A stretch of 64,000 nt of DNA from Hexactinellida sp. DTS-2022 (lineage: Eukaryota; Porifera; Hexactinellida): contig JAPNXP010000002.1 in the NCBI GenBank assembly GCA_028753945.1, positions 9,982,001 to 10,046,000 on the forward strand. Direction: 5' to 3'. The notes under the pieces were generated by a model that did not search any database, was not told where the DNA came from, and saw nothing but the letters and a program-made list of their open reading frames with translations. Shown one piece after another: positions 46,722 through 58,749 of the stretch. A program made the translations under genes and the position numbers. Numbering within the stretch: position 1 is the stretch's first letter; each line of letters begins with the position of its first letter.

Positions 46722-48205
46722 CAGGCTTGTCCAACCTTTCTCTTTACGGGCCGAACTAGAAACTGTTTAACTGCTTGCGGGCCACCCATATATATTATGG
46801 CTTATTAACCGAATATAATAACTGTCAATATCTTTGTGGGTTCGGTTCGATAATTTGGTGATTCGCCACTACTGGTAATAACTGCGGAAAGCACTATGTA
46901 TACTTAACAGGCCCGCTGCCAGAAACAGATAGTAGGTGGGGCAATGAGAATTTGGTTTGCAGAGTCAGAAATTTTTAATGAAATCAAGGCAGCGGCGGAG
47001 TAAGATTTGCAAGAAGGGTGGTTGTAGTTTTGTGAACAATCGTATCGCCAACTGGGGTGTGGGGGTCGCTGTTAGCCTCCCAGGCGGGTCCAGCGAAGAA
47101 GCCCCTGGAAACCAGAAACAAAAATAGAGCTAGTCGCCCAAATTACTCAACCAATAGGTGCGATACTCAGTTGATTACACTACACGACAAATATATTTTT
47201 TTGAAATGTACCCTTGGAAGTTTAAGTTGTTTTTAACTGGATTTCATGCCCTAATTTCAAATTTCAACTCTGATCTTCTCTATCACGTCAATTTTTTTAG
47301 ATACCAACATGATCATATTAAATACATTTAAGAATTTCCTACTTTTTTAGAATATAAAATACAAGTTGAAAATATTCTATGCAATCAAAATCCAGGTCAC
47401 TATGTAAGAAACAATGCTAAAGCAAACAAGTAAGTGAATATAATAACGTAAGTGAATATAATAAAAAATATTATAATAAATTATTTTCAAAATCATGATG
47501 TGATGGAAAGGATTGGACTTAAGATTCGGACTCAGAGGAGATGAATTACCAATAAAATTTTCCTCGTTACTAGGGGACCAAATATTTGTTGTCCAGTGTT
47601 ATTCGAGGTTATTTTTAAAAAATGTGAGCACGAGTAAAATAGAAATTCCAAAAATATCCAATTCGACAACAAATCCTAATGTTAGATACATCACATCATT
47701 AAGGAAATACTCAGCAGTGGACTCAAAATTCTCCAGGGGAGCTCAGCCCCTCTTCTCCCCACTGGATATGGGCCTGGTAACCACGGTGCGTGGTTTACCG
47801 ATGGTATAATTAGGTATAATTAATTATACCAAATTAGGAACTGTTCGGTATAATATTCTAAACTTCCATTACACATTTAATATACCTACATCTTTACTAC
47901 CCTAAATACTCGAAATATACTTGGTATAGTATTGTGGTTTAATATTGGTATAATCTAGGTGTAATCTAGGTAAATTCAGTAAATATTAAGCATTAGGTGA
48001 TATACCGAAACTAGACACTAATTTGGTATAATTGGTTATACCTAATTATACCATCGGTATACCACGTACCGTGCAGTGGTAACGTATATGGTTCTAAAAA
48101 AAGTTTGACTAATACTTGTAGTACTTCTCAAATATGTTGGCGGGCCGGATGGAAATCTCTCGCGGGCCGGATTGTGGCCCGCGGGCCGTAGGTTGGACAA
48201 TCCTG
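46722..48205. mobile_element. 1.48-kb hAT-type non-autonomous element
   Basis: Ends CAGGCTTGTCCAACCT and AGGTTGGACAATCCTG are inverted with one mismatch in 16, and a perfect 8-bp target duplication, ACATAATA, lies at 46714-46721 and 48206-48213. Subterminal GGGCCGG-type words occur at both ends, as in other hAT families. No transposase is left. It hosts the nested element at 47782-48073. Confidence 0.9.
47782..48073. mobile_element. 292-bp inverted-repeat element nested in the hAT element
   Basis: Ends CACGGTGCGTGGTTTACCGA and the inverse of TATACCACGTACCGTG continue into ATGGTATAATTAGGTATAA, so about 38 bp are inverted with few mismatches. TGGTAAC occurs immediately left and three bases to the right, possibly a target duplication. 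The interior is rich in GGTATAAT words. Confidence 0.75.
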
Positions 48206-48213
48206 ACATAATA

Positions 48214-49421
48214 CATAGTATTGTAGTAATTCCTTAAAATATATAATTAACTGTCGTTACAGGACATTTAAAATTTGTACTTATTAATATTCCAAAAGTT
48301 GTATAATATATGAATTCTTCCTCACGTATTACATATAATGCTTATAAACGTATTATACCAACGTGTTAAACATAGAAATAACTGAAAATTTAAGTTATAC
48401 TTAGAAGGTGAAATATCTTTTACTGCATTATGAGAAAAAAGATTATTATAACTGTAAAAATATATTAGCTTTCATAGTAAACTGACTATTGTACATTATT
48501 CACTACATAAATAAATATATTTGATAAATCTTCTGTAACTAAGAACAAGTTTTTTTGCAAACGTGCAGTATTATTTATTAAACGTATAATATGTGAAACG
48601 CGTATTATACACTCATTCCTATGATCAAAGTTATTCAAAACTTTAATATAAATAAACTAATTACTTTATATAGGTGATCTAATTATGAACTGTTTATTAT
48701 TTGGGGTGACCAAATCGGTTCTTAATAAATCGATTCGAAGATAATCAACGACCTAGCTTCGAGATTAATGCACATCTTTCATACCTGTCAACTTTGTCCA
48801 GACAAATCTCTGGACGCATGCCAACAATTCCATTGACATTGGTTCATTTCCCTGGACATATTCCTTGTGGGTTCGAACGTCAGAGTATTTTCGCTCGTTC
48901 GCTGCTTGATCACATTTTCAAATGTGAAAATAAGCGATGAAATAAGCAATAATTAGGCATTGCATTTCACCCAATTAAAATTTCCTGGACTAAATGTAGT
49001 ATATACTGCACGACTGGACAAACATTTCAATTCATCAACAAAGATCGCACGACAGACTTCAAGGAGGCTAGCGTAGCTGGGTTGTATCCTGCCATTTAAA
49101 ATATTGAAGGATACCTGGCTTATTTGGAAGTAGTTATAATTTTGAGGCATTCTAAGATTATTAAGATCAAATAAATGACTGATTATCACCAGCGCAAACC
49201 GTTAGTATTATTTCATAGACTGAAATGAAACCTAACTTAGTTGTTATTTTAAAGAGCAATCAAACAATTCAAGCCTGCAAATATTATAATATCAGGCCCA
49301 TAGCAAGACAAATACTATTGGTGCATGAAGTGATGTCACCGACACGTTAGTGTGGTGATTTAATTATGCCATGGATAATATATTTAGTACAAAAAATATA
49401 TTATTTTATAATTCCTTAATC
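48214..49421. other. AT-rich DNA, no gene recognised
   Basis: TTTGTCCAGACAAATCTCTGGACG near 48800 contains a small inverted repeat, TGTCCAG/CTGGAC. A 78-codon minus-strand frame at 48953-49189 has no motif I recognise and is not supported as a gene. Confidence 0.5.
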
Positions 49422-49425
49422 TTAA

Positions 49426-50289
49426 GGTCCAGGTATACTCTACAAAATCCCAAATTTCGAAAAAATCCCAAACTATTTAAAATGTCTTTTTTATTGCATT
49501 TTCGGATTGTGTGGATACCCATGTGGACTCTCAGGAATTTTCTAAGAAAAATTCCAATTATTTCTCCAGTTTGACTCACTTCGAGTTTAGAAAAATATTG
49601 GGGTTCTGGTGTTGGTGGCCGGTTGCAGTATACCATAGAAACTTGATAATTTCGGGACATTGCCACATATAGGTTTGATCTTATATTTGGATAGAACAGC
49701 ATATATCGCATCTTAATTTCAAACCTTATGGAAAATATTGAAAACTTTCAATGATACAGACTTTTTAGTGTCATCTACCTAAGCCACTTCCATAGGGGAC
49801 ACTTTTTTTCAAACCCCGGTTTCTCCAAACACAATTATTGCCATTGCGGAAGTCATATTATGACTCATATACCACCTAGAAACAAATTCTCAGCGGATTT
49901 GGACAGCTCTCAATTAGTTCTATCATATGAGTGTAGCGATTTCATTTGTGACTTTTCTTTTTCATTTTATTTAATCTATTGATGATGAAAAAAGTGATGT
50001 CCACATTTATTGATGAAAAATTTGACTCATAAGTGATTAAAAGAAATCTTGCACTCATATGATAGTTTAGAAGTATCTCCATGCAATGCAATAACAATCT
50101 ACTCTTAATCATTAACATGAAAAAACTCATCCGTTCCTCAAAATACGATTTTATAGAAGAAAAAATTTCACTGATTTACCTGGATCGAATATTATTGCAT
50201 TTTCGCTATCTAGAAGATGAAGTAAATCCGCTGTAAAATTAATTCGGGTAAATATATTTGGTAGAAGTGCTCTAGAGTATACCTGAACC
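49426..50289. mobile_element. TTAA-flanked element, family B, copy 3
   Basis: An 864-bp block starting GGTCCAGGTATACTCTA and ending TAGAGTATACCTGAACC between TTAA at 49422-49425 and 50290-50293. It is the inverse of copy 1 through most of its length, so full-length copies lie here in both orientations. Confidence 0.9.
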
Positions 50290-50293
50290 TTAA

Positions 50294-52785
50294 TGCTGGT
50301 CACTAGATTAATTCAAACCTAATATTTGGCTCTCGGAAGAAAAAGGACCCCTGCTTTAGAAATAAGATAAATTCAATCTGATACTCCTGAAATACTCTAG
50401 ATAAACCACACTATCATATTAAGGATGCTTCGGGTGAAATTTTAGGTTTTTTTGTGACAAAATTGAAATGCGAGTATATACTGTGAAATGAAGCTAATAT
50501 ATCATAAAATTATGTGAGAAGTGAAATCTTTTGAAAAAATATTCTGCAAAGCCTTCAAAACGTATATTTGGTGACGTCATTATTGATGATTCAGCTTTTT
50601 TAAAGATCGCACGTTTTTTAATTCATAAATCTGTATTATTTATAGAGATAATAAGGAAACATTGTCAGATTGAGCAAAATATACACCTATTCTGTCGCCG
50701 GAGGCTTGATAAATAAATATTGGGACGAAAAGCAAAAAATAAATTATTGAGAACGTAGAATAATTATAGTAGACATAGTTGAAGCAATGTTGTGAATTTG
50801 AACATTCTAGAACAAGTAGAATATATTTTCCAATAAATATGAATAGTGTTATATAGGATAGACGCTAATATTCTATATTTAAAATATTCAATCTTCAGAC
50901 AAAGAATTTACTTTCACAATGAAATTACAATATTTCTAAATGCTAATTACAATGTCAGACCACAGGAGTAGGAAAGCTAAATATATACTCAATAGAAGTT
51001 GCCCATAGTAATGAAAATATTGATTCCCAGGACACCGTTAAAACTAAACATAAACAGTATTGGTTCAGATATTTTCAGTATACAATTGTTAGCCAGTAGT
51101 TAGCATTTTATCTTATTTCTCTTTACAATAATTATTATTTCTACATTTTTAGTAGACTTCATAGTCTAGGACTTAATGGTATTCCGGACATCTATTTGTA
51201 CTTTTCTATGGTTAAAATCTATAGCACAAGCATAGTCTACTCAAATATGCTAAATAGCTCAAATAAATGATGTATCTAGAACATATATTAGGACTAAAAA
51301 CATTGATATAAGTGATTTATTGAGATTTTTTTAGAATGACGTTTTAGACCTCCATGGGTGGTAACATAGTTATTTTTAGTATGGATTCATATTGAATTTT
51401 ATTATACTGACTTCATTAAGCATATTCAAGTAGATTAGACTTTGTTCTAACTTTTAGATAGGTGGGACTTAATTTAAGATTTCTGCTTTGCCATTTTTTG
51501 AGGATTTTCGTCAGGTTGTCTAACTTTTGAACGATTTTTGCAATATTTGAACTTTAAACATATATATCTAGTTTAGAAATTTGAAATTGAAAATTCGGGG
51601 TGATCAATCGATTCAAATACACAATAAAAATATGTAAAACAAATTTCAAACCTCAATCTACTATATTGGGGTCTCTGCGATCAACCCCGTGTCGTCACTT
51701 TTGTAAATACAATATACTGAGAAATAACGTTTCAAAGTATTAATAAATTAGTTATTTCCGTGTGGATAGTGATATTATCTTTATCAGTTATCGGATAGGC
51801 GTCAAAATGGATAATTGATATGACTAGCAAGTTAGAGCTAAGCTCTAGCTTCCATTTATATTTCAAGATTAATGGTCACATCACTTCAATGACACCACCA
51901 TATATGGGCATATGAATTTATAGGATTGTAACCATTTCGAAAATAGTCTCAAAAGTTCTTTCAATGATTTGGAAATGGGATATTGATGTAATTAGATGGT
52001 TAGAGCTAAGCTCTAGGTTTTCTATTTTAGTAAATAGAAATTTTGCAGCGTCATCAAAAATGGGCACATTAAATGCCCATATTTGGATTATCTTGAAAAC
52101 GGTGAATGTCAGCGTCACGAAATGTATAATTGACTGATAGGAAGTCGGGTATAGCGAGTATTTTGAGATGTAATACATGATTCTAGCTGCTCGGTTGTCT
52201 GAGATAGGAAATTGACAAAAAAATCGTACCCTCGAATGAGATGATGGGCCATAAAGTTTCAAATTTTCACTTTTTAATTATTTTTTTGATCAAATGTTGA
52301 TTATTTTCATCAGAGAACACTTGGATAGAGTAATGGAATGACTAATCTTACCAATGTTGAGAAATACATACAGTTAGAATGGTTTGAAAAGGTGAAACCA
52401 ATGTTCCGTTCTACAAATTAGCTCATATCTTTGAAAGTGCGATTGGGAAATATTCAAAACTTTGTATAAACAATAAATATGGCCCTTCCGTATTACCGAG
52501 CATAAATAAAAAATTTGTGTGAAGATGTGTTTTTTGGGTAAATTTACGAATATTCTAATGTCGGGTATACCGTTAAGTATTAGAACTATTTTTATTTAAA
52601 TTCCCAGATCAAAAGAAATCTCATCATCTTTGAGAAATCAAGCCGATGACTTATCGCTTATCTAAAGCTATTACATCTTGCAGAAAGATCTCCGCCATTC
52701 TTGGTGTAAATTGTTCGACCGTGTAATACATCCTTTAAACGTTTAGAGAAACAGGATCAACAACTCACATACCGAGGGCTGGTAG
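50294..52785. other. AT-rich DNA with TTAA-type end and palindrome repeat
   Basis: TTAA at 50419-50422 followed by GGATGCTTCGGGTGAAAT starts a family C-like piece with TGACGTCAT inside, ending indistinctly. At 51830-52080 there are two TTAGAGCTAAGCTCT palindromes about 165 bp apart with TATATGGGCAT and GCCCATATTTGG, matching the pair at 17.79-18.04 kb. No gene is supportable before the retroelement. Confidence 0.6.
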
Positions 52786-52819
52786 ACTAGTTCGTAGTTA
52801 CGATAATTGTATTCTATAG
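52786..52819. repeat. Left 34-bp direct repeat of the retroelement
   Basis: It matches 58750-58783 at 33 of 34 bases. The Gag ATG follows three bases later, so a promoter, if internal, would have to lie in this repeat or the Gag start. Confidence 0.85.
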
Positions 52820-52822
52820 TTC

Positions 52823-55800
52823 ATGGCTACTCCATTTGTTCCTGGTCACGTCGGCCCTGCCGATCGAACTTATCCTTATCCGCGTACTGACGAGATTGCT
52901 CCTTATTTGCCCGGACATCCTAGCTTCTTAGATCTAAAAGAACGAAAGGCTGCAAATGGACAACCACCTATTTACGATAACGAGGATGCTACTGGCCCTA
53001 CAGTGGCGAACATGCCTCGAGGATTATTTGGTGCTTATGGAAGACAAGCTCTTCTCGCCACTCGCAAATGTCATACCTGGGACAACTTCAAGCCAGAGGA
53101 GTTCGGATTCCCTAATGACACATTCTATGAGCTGGATGCAATCCTGGCAGTTACCAGATGGACAGAGGAGCACTTCGCAGGATACTTCGGACTCCCCCGA
53201 AGACGCGCTGTCAGAGTCCTCCTTCGTGCCTATGATCAACTTTTCGTCGAACGTCAGGGAAATCTTGTCCGCGATGAACGCGCTAGATCGGATGTTATGC
53301 GCATCATGTACATCGACGGAAACAAGACATACTATCGTCGAGTGTCCATGCTCCGGAGCTTCTCCAACGCTCTCGAGGGAGCCAAAACTTCTGGTGACAT
53401 CGCCTTGTATCTGGCATACGTCGCCAGCAGAATTGAGATTGATCCTGATCCAACAGCTCACATTCTGCGAACCGCCTCAGAAGGATCAGCGGACTCTGGA
53501 CACATGGAAACACAACCCAATGTCCACTCTCTCTCCCTCAATACACGAAAGGTTGCCTTGGGCGGAAGACACCGTCCAAGAAGTAGTAATAGCAGAGCAC
53601 TGTAGACTCAATCCACTAGTAGCAGATTTTGAGCCCGGCCATGTTTCACAAGACATCACGTGGAACATGAGTGACCTCACCGAAAAACTCGATATCTTAC
53701 GCACCGCTGATACTCTCCCAGACGCCTTAGGAGAGTTCCTCTCAGACCTCACCAACGCTCTCCCTAAATCCTTCGCTACGGTTGAGAGAAACAACAGTCC
53801 GTCATGTCTTCGATTCTCCTCCTTACCGGCCATGCATTCACAACCTAACGTTGCTGAATTACAATCGACGGATTATATGGATTACGACGAAGATACTAAA
53901 CGATATGGCTTTGATCCTGGATTAATTCGAAAGATCCTACGCGACCAGTTCACTCTTAGACGAACTATGGATCGACGACCTACTACCTTCCTCTCCTTCC
54001 TCAATGACCGCTCTAAGACTACCAATCTCCGCATTCTTCGACGTTCGGAAGAAAATCTTAAAATCAAACACTATGAGATATTCTCGATCGCGCACCGCAT
54101 TGATAGAATAGACAGATCTATCAAGTATATCGAGAAATGGGTCACAGCAGTCGGAATCGACACACAGGACGATGCTTCAGAATATAATCAAATGCGGGCA
54201 ATTATTACTCGTAGCTGGATTACTGATTCGGAAAAAGAGACACTCAACCGCCGGTACCCTACGAAGAACAGGGGCGAGTTCCGCAAAGAAGTTGCTGCTA
54301 AACTTCTCTTCAATGTACGCCAGCTTAAGGAGAATGAGACTGCACATTCCGTATTCCTCTGTAGTCAGATGGCTACGCTTCTCAGTGGTATCCAAAGACA
54401 ATGGTTCACAGAGATCTTTGAGGAGATAAACGCCTTCCCAGAGGAGAAGTCTCTAGGCTTAGAGTACTTCGTCAATGCTGCTACCTCCATACAGAAGTAC
54501 ACGCTCACTAATAATCTTCATAATATTCACGTGATGAACAACGGCGATATCCTCGCCAACGCCGAGGCCAAGCGCGTTATCACTAAGCTTAGAGATATAA
54601 CGGTACAGGCACTCATCAATACAGCCTCACTCAGTACCGCCGTTCAGGCACATAATATCCTAGACGTAGAGCTTCCGGAATGCCTTCGTCTTCAAAGCGA
54701 CAAGATCCGATGTGCTACTTTTCGTTTCCTTCCTGCACGACAACAACCATGGCTCATGAATCGTGAAGTAATTGACATCCTTCGAGTAGAACGTAAATAC
54801 GTCAAGATGCGAGAGGGCTCTGCAATCAGTCAACGAGAGTGGGCTATTATAATTTTTCCTACTCAGCTACACAACATTCTCGCAGGAATCCAGGAGGCTG
54901 TCAGTCAAAACTGGGAGCGCTCCTATCTTCGCAAAGCTGTCAAAGAGGACGAACGCAGAAAATGTGCGTATATCTTCCAGGAAGTCAACATACAGCTTGG
55001 CAACAAAGAACGGTTATGCCCCTACCATCGTCTTGCAGATGGTAACAATCATAAGAATATCCATTGCAATTATGCACCCTGCAACCTTCACAGCTGGAAA
55101 TACTATGAACTCAGTAACGAGGCTGAAGGCACAGTATCCATAATCCCAGGCGCTAACATTCACTTGAACGGCGACTGCAAGCTACAACAACGTCATGCAC
55201 GACAGCTAAAGGAGTCCCGACACACGTATCTGTATCACGATCAGGACCTCAACATTGTCTCCCAGGATGGAAAGATCTTCGAGGCTGCTGTACTTACTGA
55301 TGCAGGCACGAGAGACATTCCTGGATACAACTCACGACGCAATGATCTGATTACTTTTCGGCGAATCAAAACAGACAGGGGTCCAGTAGGTGACAGTTGT
55401 CGCATCGCTACTACCGCTCGTTCCAACCGGGGACGCAGTAACTCACGCAGTCCAGCTAGATCTCCTGCACGAGGACGATCTCCCCTTCCTGGACGAAGAG
55501 GTAGACCCAGATCTAGGTCCCCCTTCAGTCAGCGCAGTAGCTACAAACGCAGAAGTCGGAGCCGAAGCTCCTCCATACACTCCCTACGACCAGATCTGTC
55601 GCACCGGCAGGTCACGTAGCCCTAGCTCTTCCTGGGGTACCTCCGTTTCTTCAGGAAGCACACTCTTCTCACGCGGCGGACGTGGATACCGATCCAGACA
55701 CCAGAATCGTAGACGCAAATTCGGGCCATCCTGGTCCACGAATGATATAGTCCGCGCTTCTAGATCTTCCTCAAGATCTAGCTCTAGATCCCCCTCCACT

Positions 55801-56193
55801 GGGAGATCTAAATCTAGAACCCGTTCTGGACCTCGACAACCCTTCGGAAACCGCGGACGCAGCCGCCCGCACACAGCACCGACCGGTCGCTCCCCCAAAC
55901 GTACCATGTCTCCAAGACGGATCATGACTAGAGCTACCCGTACACCTCCAAAGTTTCAAACTCGCGGACGCTCACGATCACCTGCTTTGGAGCGACCTAG
56001 ACCTAGAGTGGGACGAAACCCTCTCATTTGCCATAACTGCTCCGGTGAAGGATACCGAAGTACTGGATGCAGCAGGCGACCCACTAAGTGTGGAAACTGT
56101 GGATCTGTTGGCCACCAAAGACGCTTCTGTATGAACAATGAGCGTCGCTCTACCAACATCGGCCGTCAAGGGCCAAACGCTCGCCGCACTTAA
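52823..56193 (+). CDS. Gag-like protein with RS-rich region and zinc knuckles (frame changes)
   Basis: Coding starts at ATG 52823 and passes through three frames: 52823 to about 53600, then to about 55570, then to TAA at 56191-56193; both steps are +1. About 1,120 codons in all. The first part has no family I know (FGLPRRRAVRVLLRAYDQL). The middle is long and helical with a Cys/His cluster (CPYHRLADGNNHKNIHC). The end is Arg/Ser-rich (RSRSPFSQRSS, SRSSSRSSSRSPS), then CHNCSGEGYRSTGC, a knuckle with Tyr in place of His, and CGNCGSVGHQRRFC, a perfect CX2CX4HX4C knuckle. This layout suits an RNA-binding nucleocapsid-type protein. The frame steps could be mutations, sequencing indels or programmed shifts; two shifts in the same direction are notable. 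Confidence 0.65.
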
Positions 56194-56214
56194 ACAGTGA
56201 CAGTTTAAGTGCGG
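56184..56214 (+). promoter_or_regulatory. Perfect hairpin over the Gag stop codon
   Basis: CCGCACTTAAAC (56184-56195) and GTTTAAGTGCGG (56203-56214) form a 12-bp perfect stem with a 7-base loop. The Gag TAA (56191-56193) lies in the left arm. The reverse transcriptase frame is open through this point, one frame back. Such a structure could control how ribosomes pass from Gag to the polymerase; that is an inference. Confidence 0.55.
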
Positions 56215-56249
56215 ACCATTCTCTGTCACAAGTACCACTAGAGGCGCTT

Positions 56250-58367
56250 GTGCATCGGCCCGACGAGATAATACCACTCGTCGGGCCTGCAGTACACACT
56301 TGGGATGCCATTTGTGACCCAACTCTCCACGGTAGATGGTATAGTGCCACTCCCAGTGCCATACGGGAGATGGCCTTACAGACTGCGCTTGCCTATACTC
56401 ACGAACACCTTGATGAGTACCGTACCAGAGACCCAGAAAACTTACTGGACTCTGACGTCATGCTACAGTTATTATGGTTAGGCAGCGCATGTCATATTGA
56501 TGTCGGACGCAATCAGTTACCTACACGCAGTAAACTAATGCCAAGTTCACTTACACTCGGACTAACAAAACTCTTCTATTATGCAAGAAAGAGAATGGGC
56601 CCTCATATTCGCAAAACGGATAAAGGAATGGGCCTCGCTAAACAGTTCAAGGCTTGGCTTCATACAGAACGCGCTAAAGTCATCCTTGACCCACTCAAAT
56701 ATCACTTCTGTACATCACCTTCTAAATATACTCGTCAGAACGCTTCCCGCATATATTTAATGCAGAAGATTCATAAAAACAGATTTCCGGTGCCAGGACG
56801 AATCCTTGTACAGGGCTTCTCCTACATGGAGGCCAGTGGTAAGTTTATTAGCTTCTTTGGCTATGCTATCCTCAAGGAACTTACAACTGAACTACATTTC
56901 CACGACTGCCGAGTAGAATACGAGTACAAAGGCTTAGACATGGCCCTATCTACTGTCTATAGTATGCTCGACACCTCAGGACCACATACCCTTACAGAAC
57001 TTGACGTTGAGGCATGTTATCCTTCACTTCAACATCACAACGTAGACACCGCTTTCAAGTTTTTCTTTCAGTATGTTTCGGAACATTTACTTCCGCTCTA
57101 CTTCAATGTCTGGGCACGGTCCCTATACCTACTTAATCACACAATGATCCAAGTCGAGGGTATCGTTTACCAACAGACCTCAGGACTTAGTCAGGGCAGC
57201 GCCGCTGCGCCCTTTCTTGCAGACTTCACACTCTTTCGCCTGGACTTACTCTTCCGACGACAAAATCCAGGCGCCAAAGCTGGACGCTACTTAGACGATA
57301 TTTTGCTTATTATACCCAGCACCATGGATACTCCTCAAATTATTGCAAACCTACAAGCAATCTACCAGGACGATAATCTTCTCATTACCATACATCATGC
57401 TGGAACCAATGGACGTGCCGCATGGTTGGGGTTCGATATATCACCAAACGCTGAATATACAGTTCATATAAAGCCTACATGGGTAAACCTGTTCGCACCG
57501 CTATATGATTCAATTTCTCCTAGACTACACTTTGGCTATCTAATCATCATGGCTATTCGCTTTTTCCTCTTCACTTCTACTACCACCCTATTCCAAGCTA
57601 TCTGGAAACGGTTCAGTGATACCCTACCGGCCCGAGGCTATCCAATAGAGGTCACTACCATGATCCTCGAAAAGATACGCTACGACAAGGGCTTCGACGC
57701 CCGTCCAGACGCCGGTCACAACCATCTTAGATTACAATTCGGATATTGGTTGCGTCAAACAAAGACTTGGAGACAAATACACAAGTCACAATCACCTTAC
57801 AGATCCCTTTGGGAAAATACTCTAAACAGTGCCGAACTACTTCACATAGATCAAGTTCTATCTCGTGACTTTCTTGGGACCAGTCCCACTATACGACCTA
57901 GTCCCACATGGACAATTACCACCGTATTTCCTACAGTTCCTACACCTGCAATCGGACCAGGAAGCGTTCCAGCCAAACCAGTTCCATCACCGGATGGAAT
58001 CAGTAACCCTAGCACAGCGTCCATCTACTCAGCACACTCAGTAGATTCCTTAGAGTCTGACCTACAAGGTCCTGACTGGTGGCGAGCAAATACTCGCCTT
58101 TCCATAATGCCCGTAGATATGACCTGGCATGACCTAATAACTACACAGTTCGCCGGGCGAATTCCTGGCGGTAACTCTAACAACGACAGTCCGCTAGAAC
58201 ATCCACTCAGAGTGGGAGCGCCTATTAGTGGCACCAGCTCCGACCTACTGTTAGCCTCACCTCTCTCTACCATACTCAATGAAAAGAGCACATACCTTCC
58301 CCTTCTACTGGAAGAGCCTTCAATGGAACAGCTCGAAGAACAAAAAGAAATCTTCAGGCTAGAATAA
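56250..58367 (+). CDS. Penelope-like reverse transcriptase
   Basis: The 705-codon frame has no ATG at its upstream limit: it is open through 56190 and into the Gag region, so translation probably comes by a -1 frame step or reinitiation. Motifs in order are IYLMQKIHKN (near residue 170, typical of Penelope-like enzymes), GRILVQGFS, LDVEACYPSL (motif A, near 252), GLSQGSAAAPFLADF (motif B, near 311), GRYLDDILLI (motif C, near 346) and WLGFDISP...HIKPTW (motif D/E), followed by a thumb with RFFLFTSTTTLF and ARGYP, another Penelope-like landmark. Both motif C aspartates are present and the frame is intact. The last ~170 residues are Pro/Ser/Thr-rich, and no GIY-YIG nuclease is present at either end. 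It copies RNA into DNA for retrotransposition. Confidence 0.8.
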   Translation: MHRPDEIIPLVGPAVHTWDAICDPTLHGRWYSATPSAIREMALQTALAYTHEHLDEYRTRDPENLLDSDVMLQLLWLGSACHIDVGRNQLPTRSKLMPSSLTLGLTKLFYYARKRMGPHIRKTDKGMGLAKQFKAWLHTERAKVILDPLKYHFCTSPSKYTRQNASRIYLMQKIHKNRFPVPGRILVQGFSYMEASGKFISFFGYAILKELTTELHFHDCRVEYEYKGLDMALSTVYSMLDTSGPHTLTELDVEACYPSLQHHNVDTAFKFFFQYVSEHLLPLYFNVWARSLYLLNHTMIQVEGIVYQQTSGLSQGSAAAPFLADFTLFRLDLLFRRQNPGAKAGRYLDDILLIIPSTMDTPQIIANLQAIYQDDNLLITIHHAGTNGRAAWLGFDISPNAEYTVHIKPTWVNLFAPLYDSISPRLHFGYLIIMAIRFFLFTSTTTLFQAIWKRFSDTLPARGYPIEVTTMILEKIRYDKGFDARPDAGHNHLRLQFGYWLRQTKTWRQIHKSQSPYRSLWENTLNSAELLHIDQVLSRDFLGTSPTIRPSPTWTITTVFPTVPTPAIGPGSVPAKPVPSPDGISNPSTASIYSAHSVDSLESDLQGPDWWRANTRLSIMPVDMTWHDLITTQFAGRIPGGNSNNDSPLEHPLRVGAPISGTSSDLLLASPLSTILNEKSTYLPLLLEEPSMEQLEEQKEIFRLE

Positions 58368-58749
58368 TCCCTTTAGCAGGGTGGCTTTATGACCACCAGT
58401 TGCTACCAAGCTACAGGCGTAGCTGGCTACCACAGGGCGATGCTACGCTATTCACAAACACACCATCTAGTATCGCCCTAACTACTACAGAAGTTAAATT
58501 CTTGCAACATGAAACACACGATCTGCAGAGACCCAGATCCAGAAATTACATGATGAAATCATGAATCTACACAGAGAAAGTGACGTCATTCTAAACTCAT
58601 AGCCCTTTCGACGGGCTGTATCAAGTCAAAACCGTCATACCTCACCTTATCCATGGTTCCAATCCACTTCTATTATTACATCCATGGTCCGGATACTCAT
58701 CTCTACTACCATAAATACTAGTCAAACGCTGTTTATGCTTAATGCTATT
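58368..58749 (+). other. 3' untranslated tail of the retroelement
   Basis: No coding. The first 80 bases are GC-richer with short inverted words (GGTGGC/GACCACC, GCTACC/GGTAGC-like) that could form hairpins, as expected in a 3' region recognised by a reverse transcriptase. Confidence 0.45.

Noticed and set aside
53024-53461. 145-codon minus-strand frame in the retroelement
   Set aside because: It lies opposite the Gag-like coding region and has no motif; a shadow frame.
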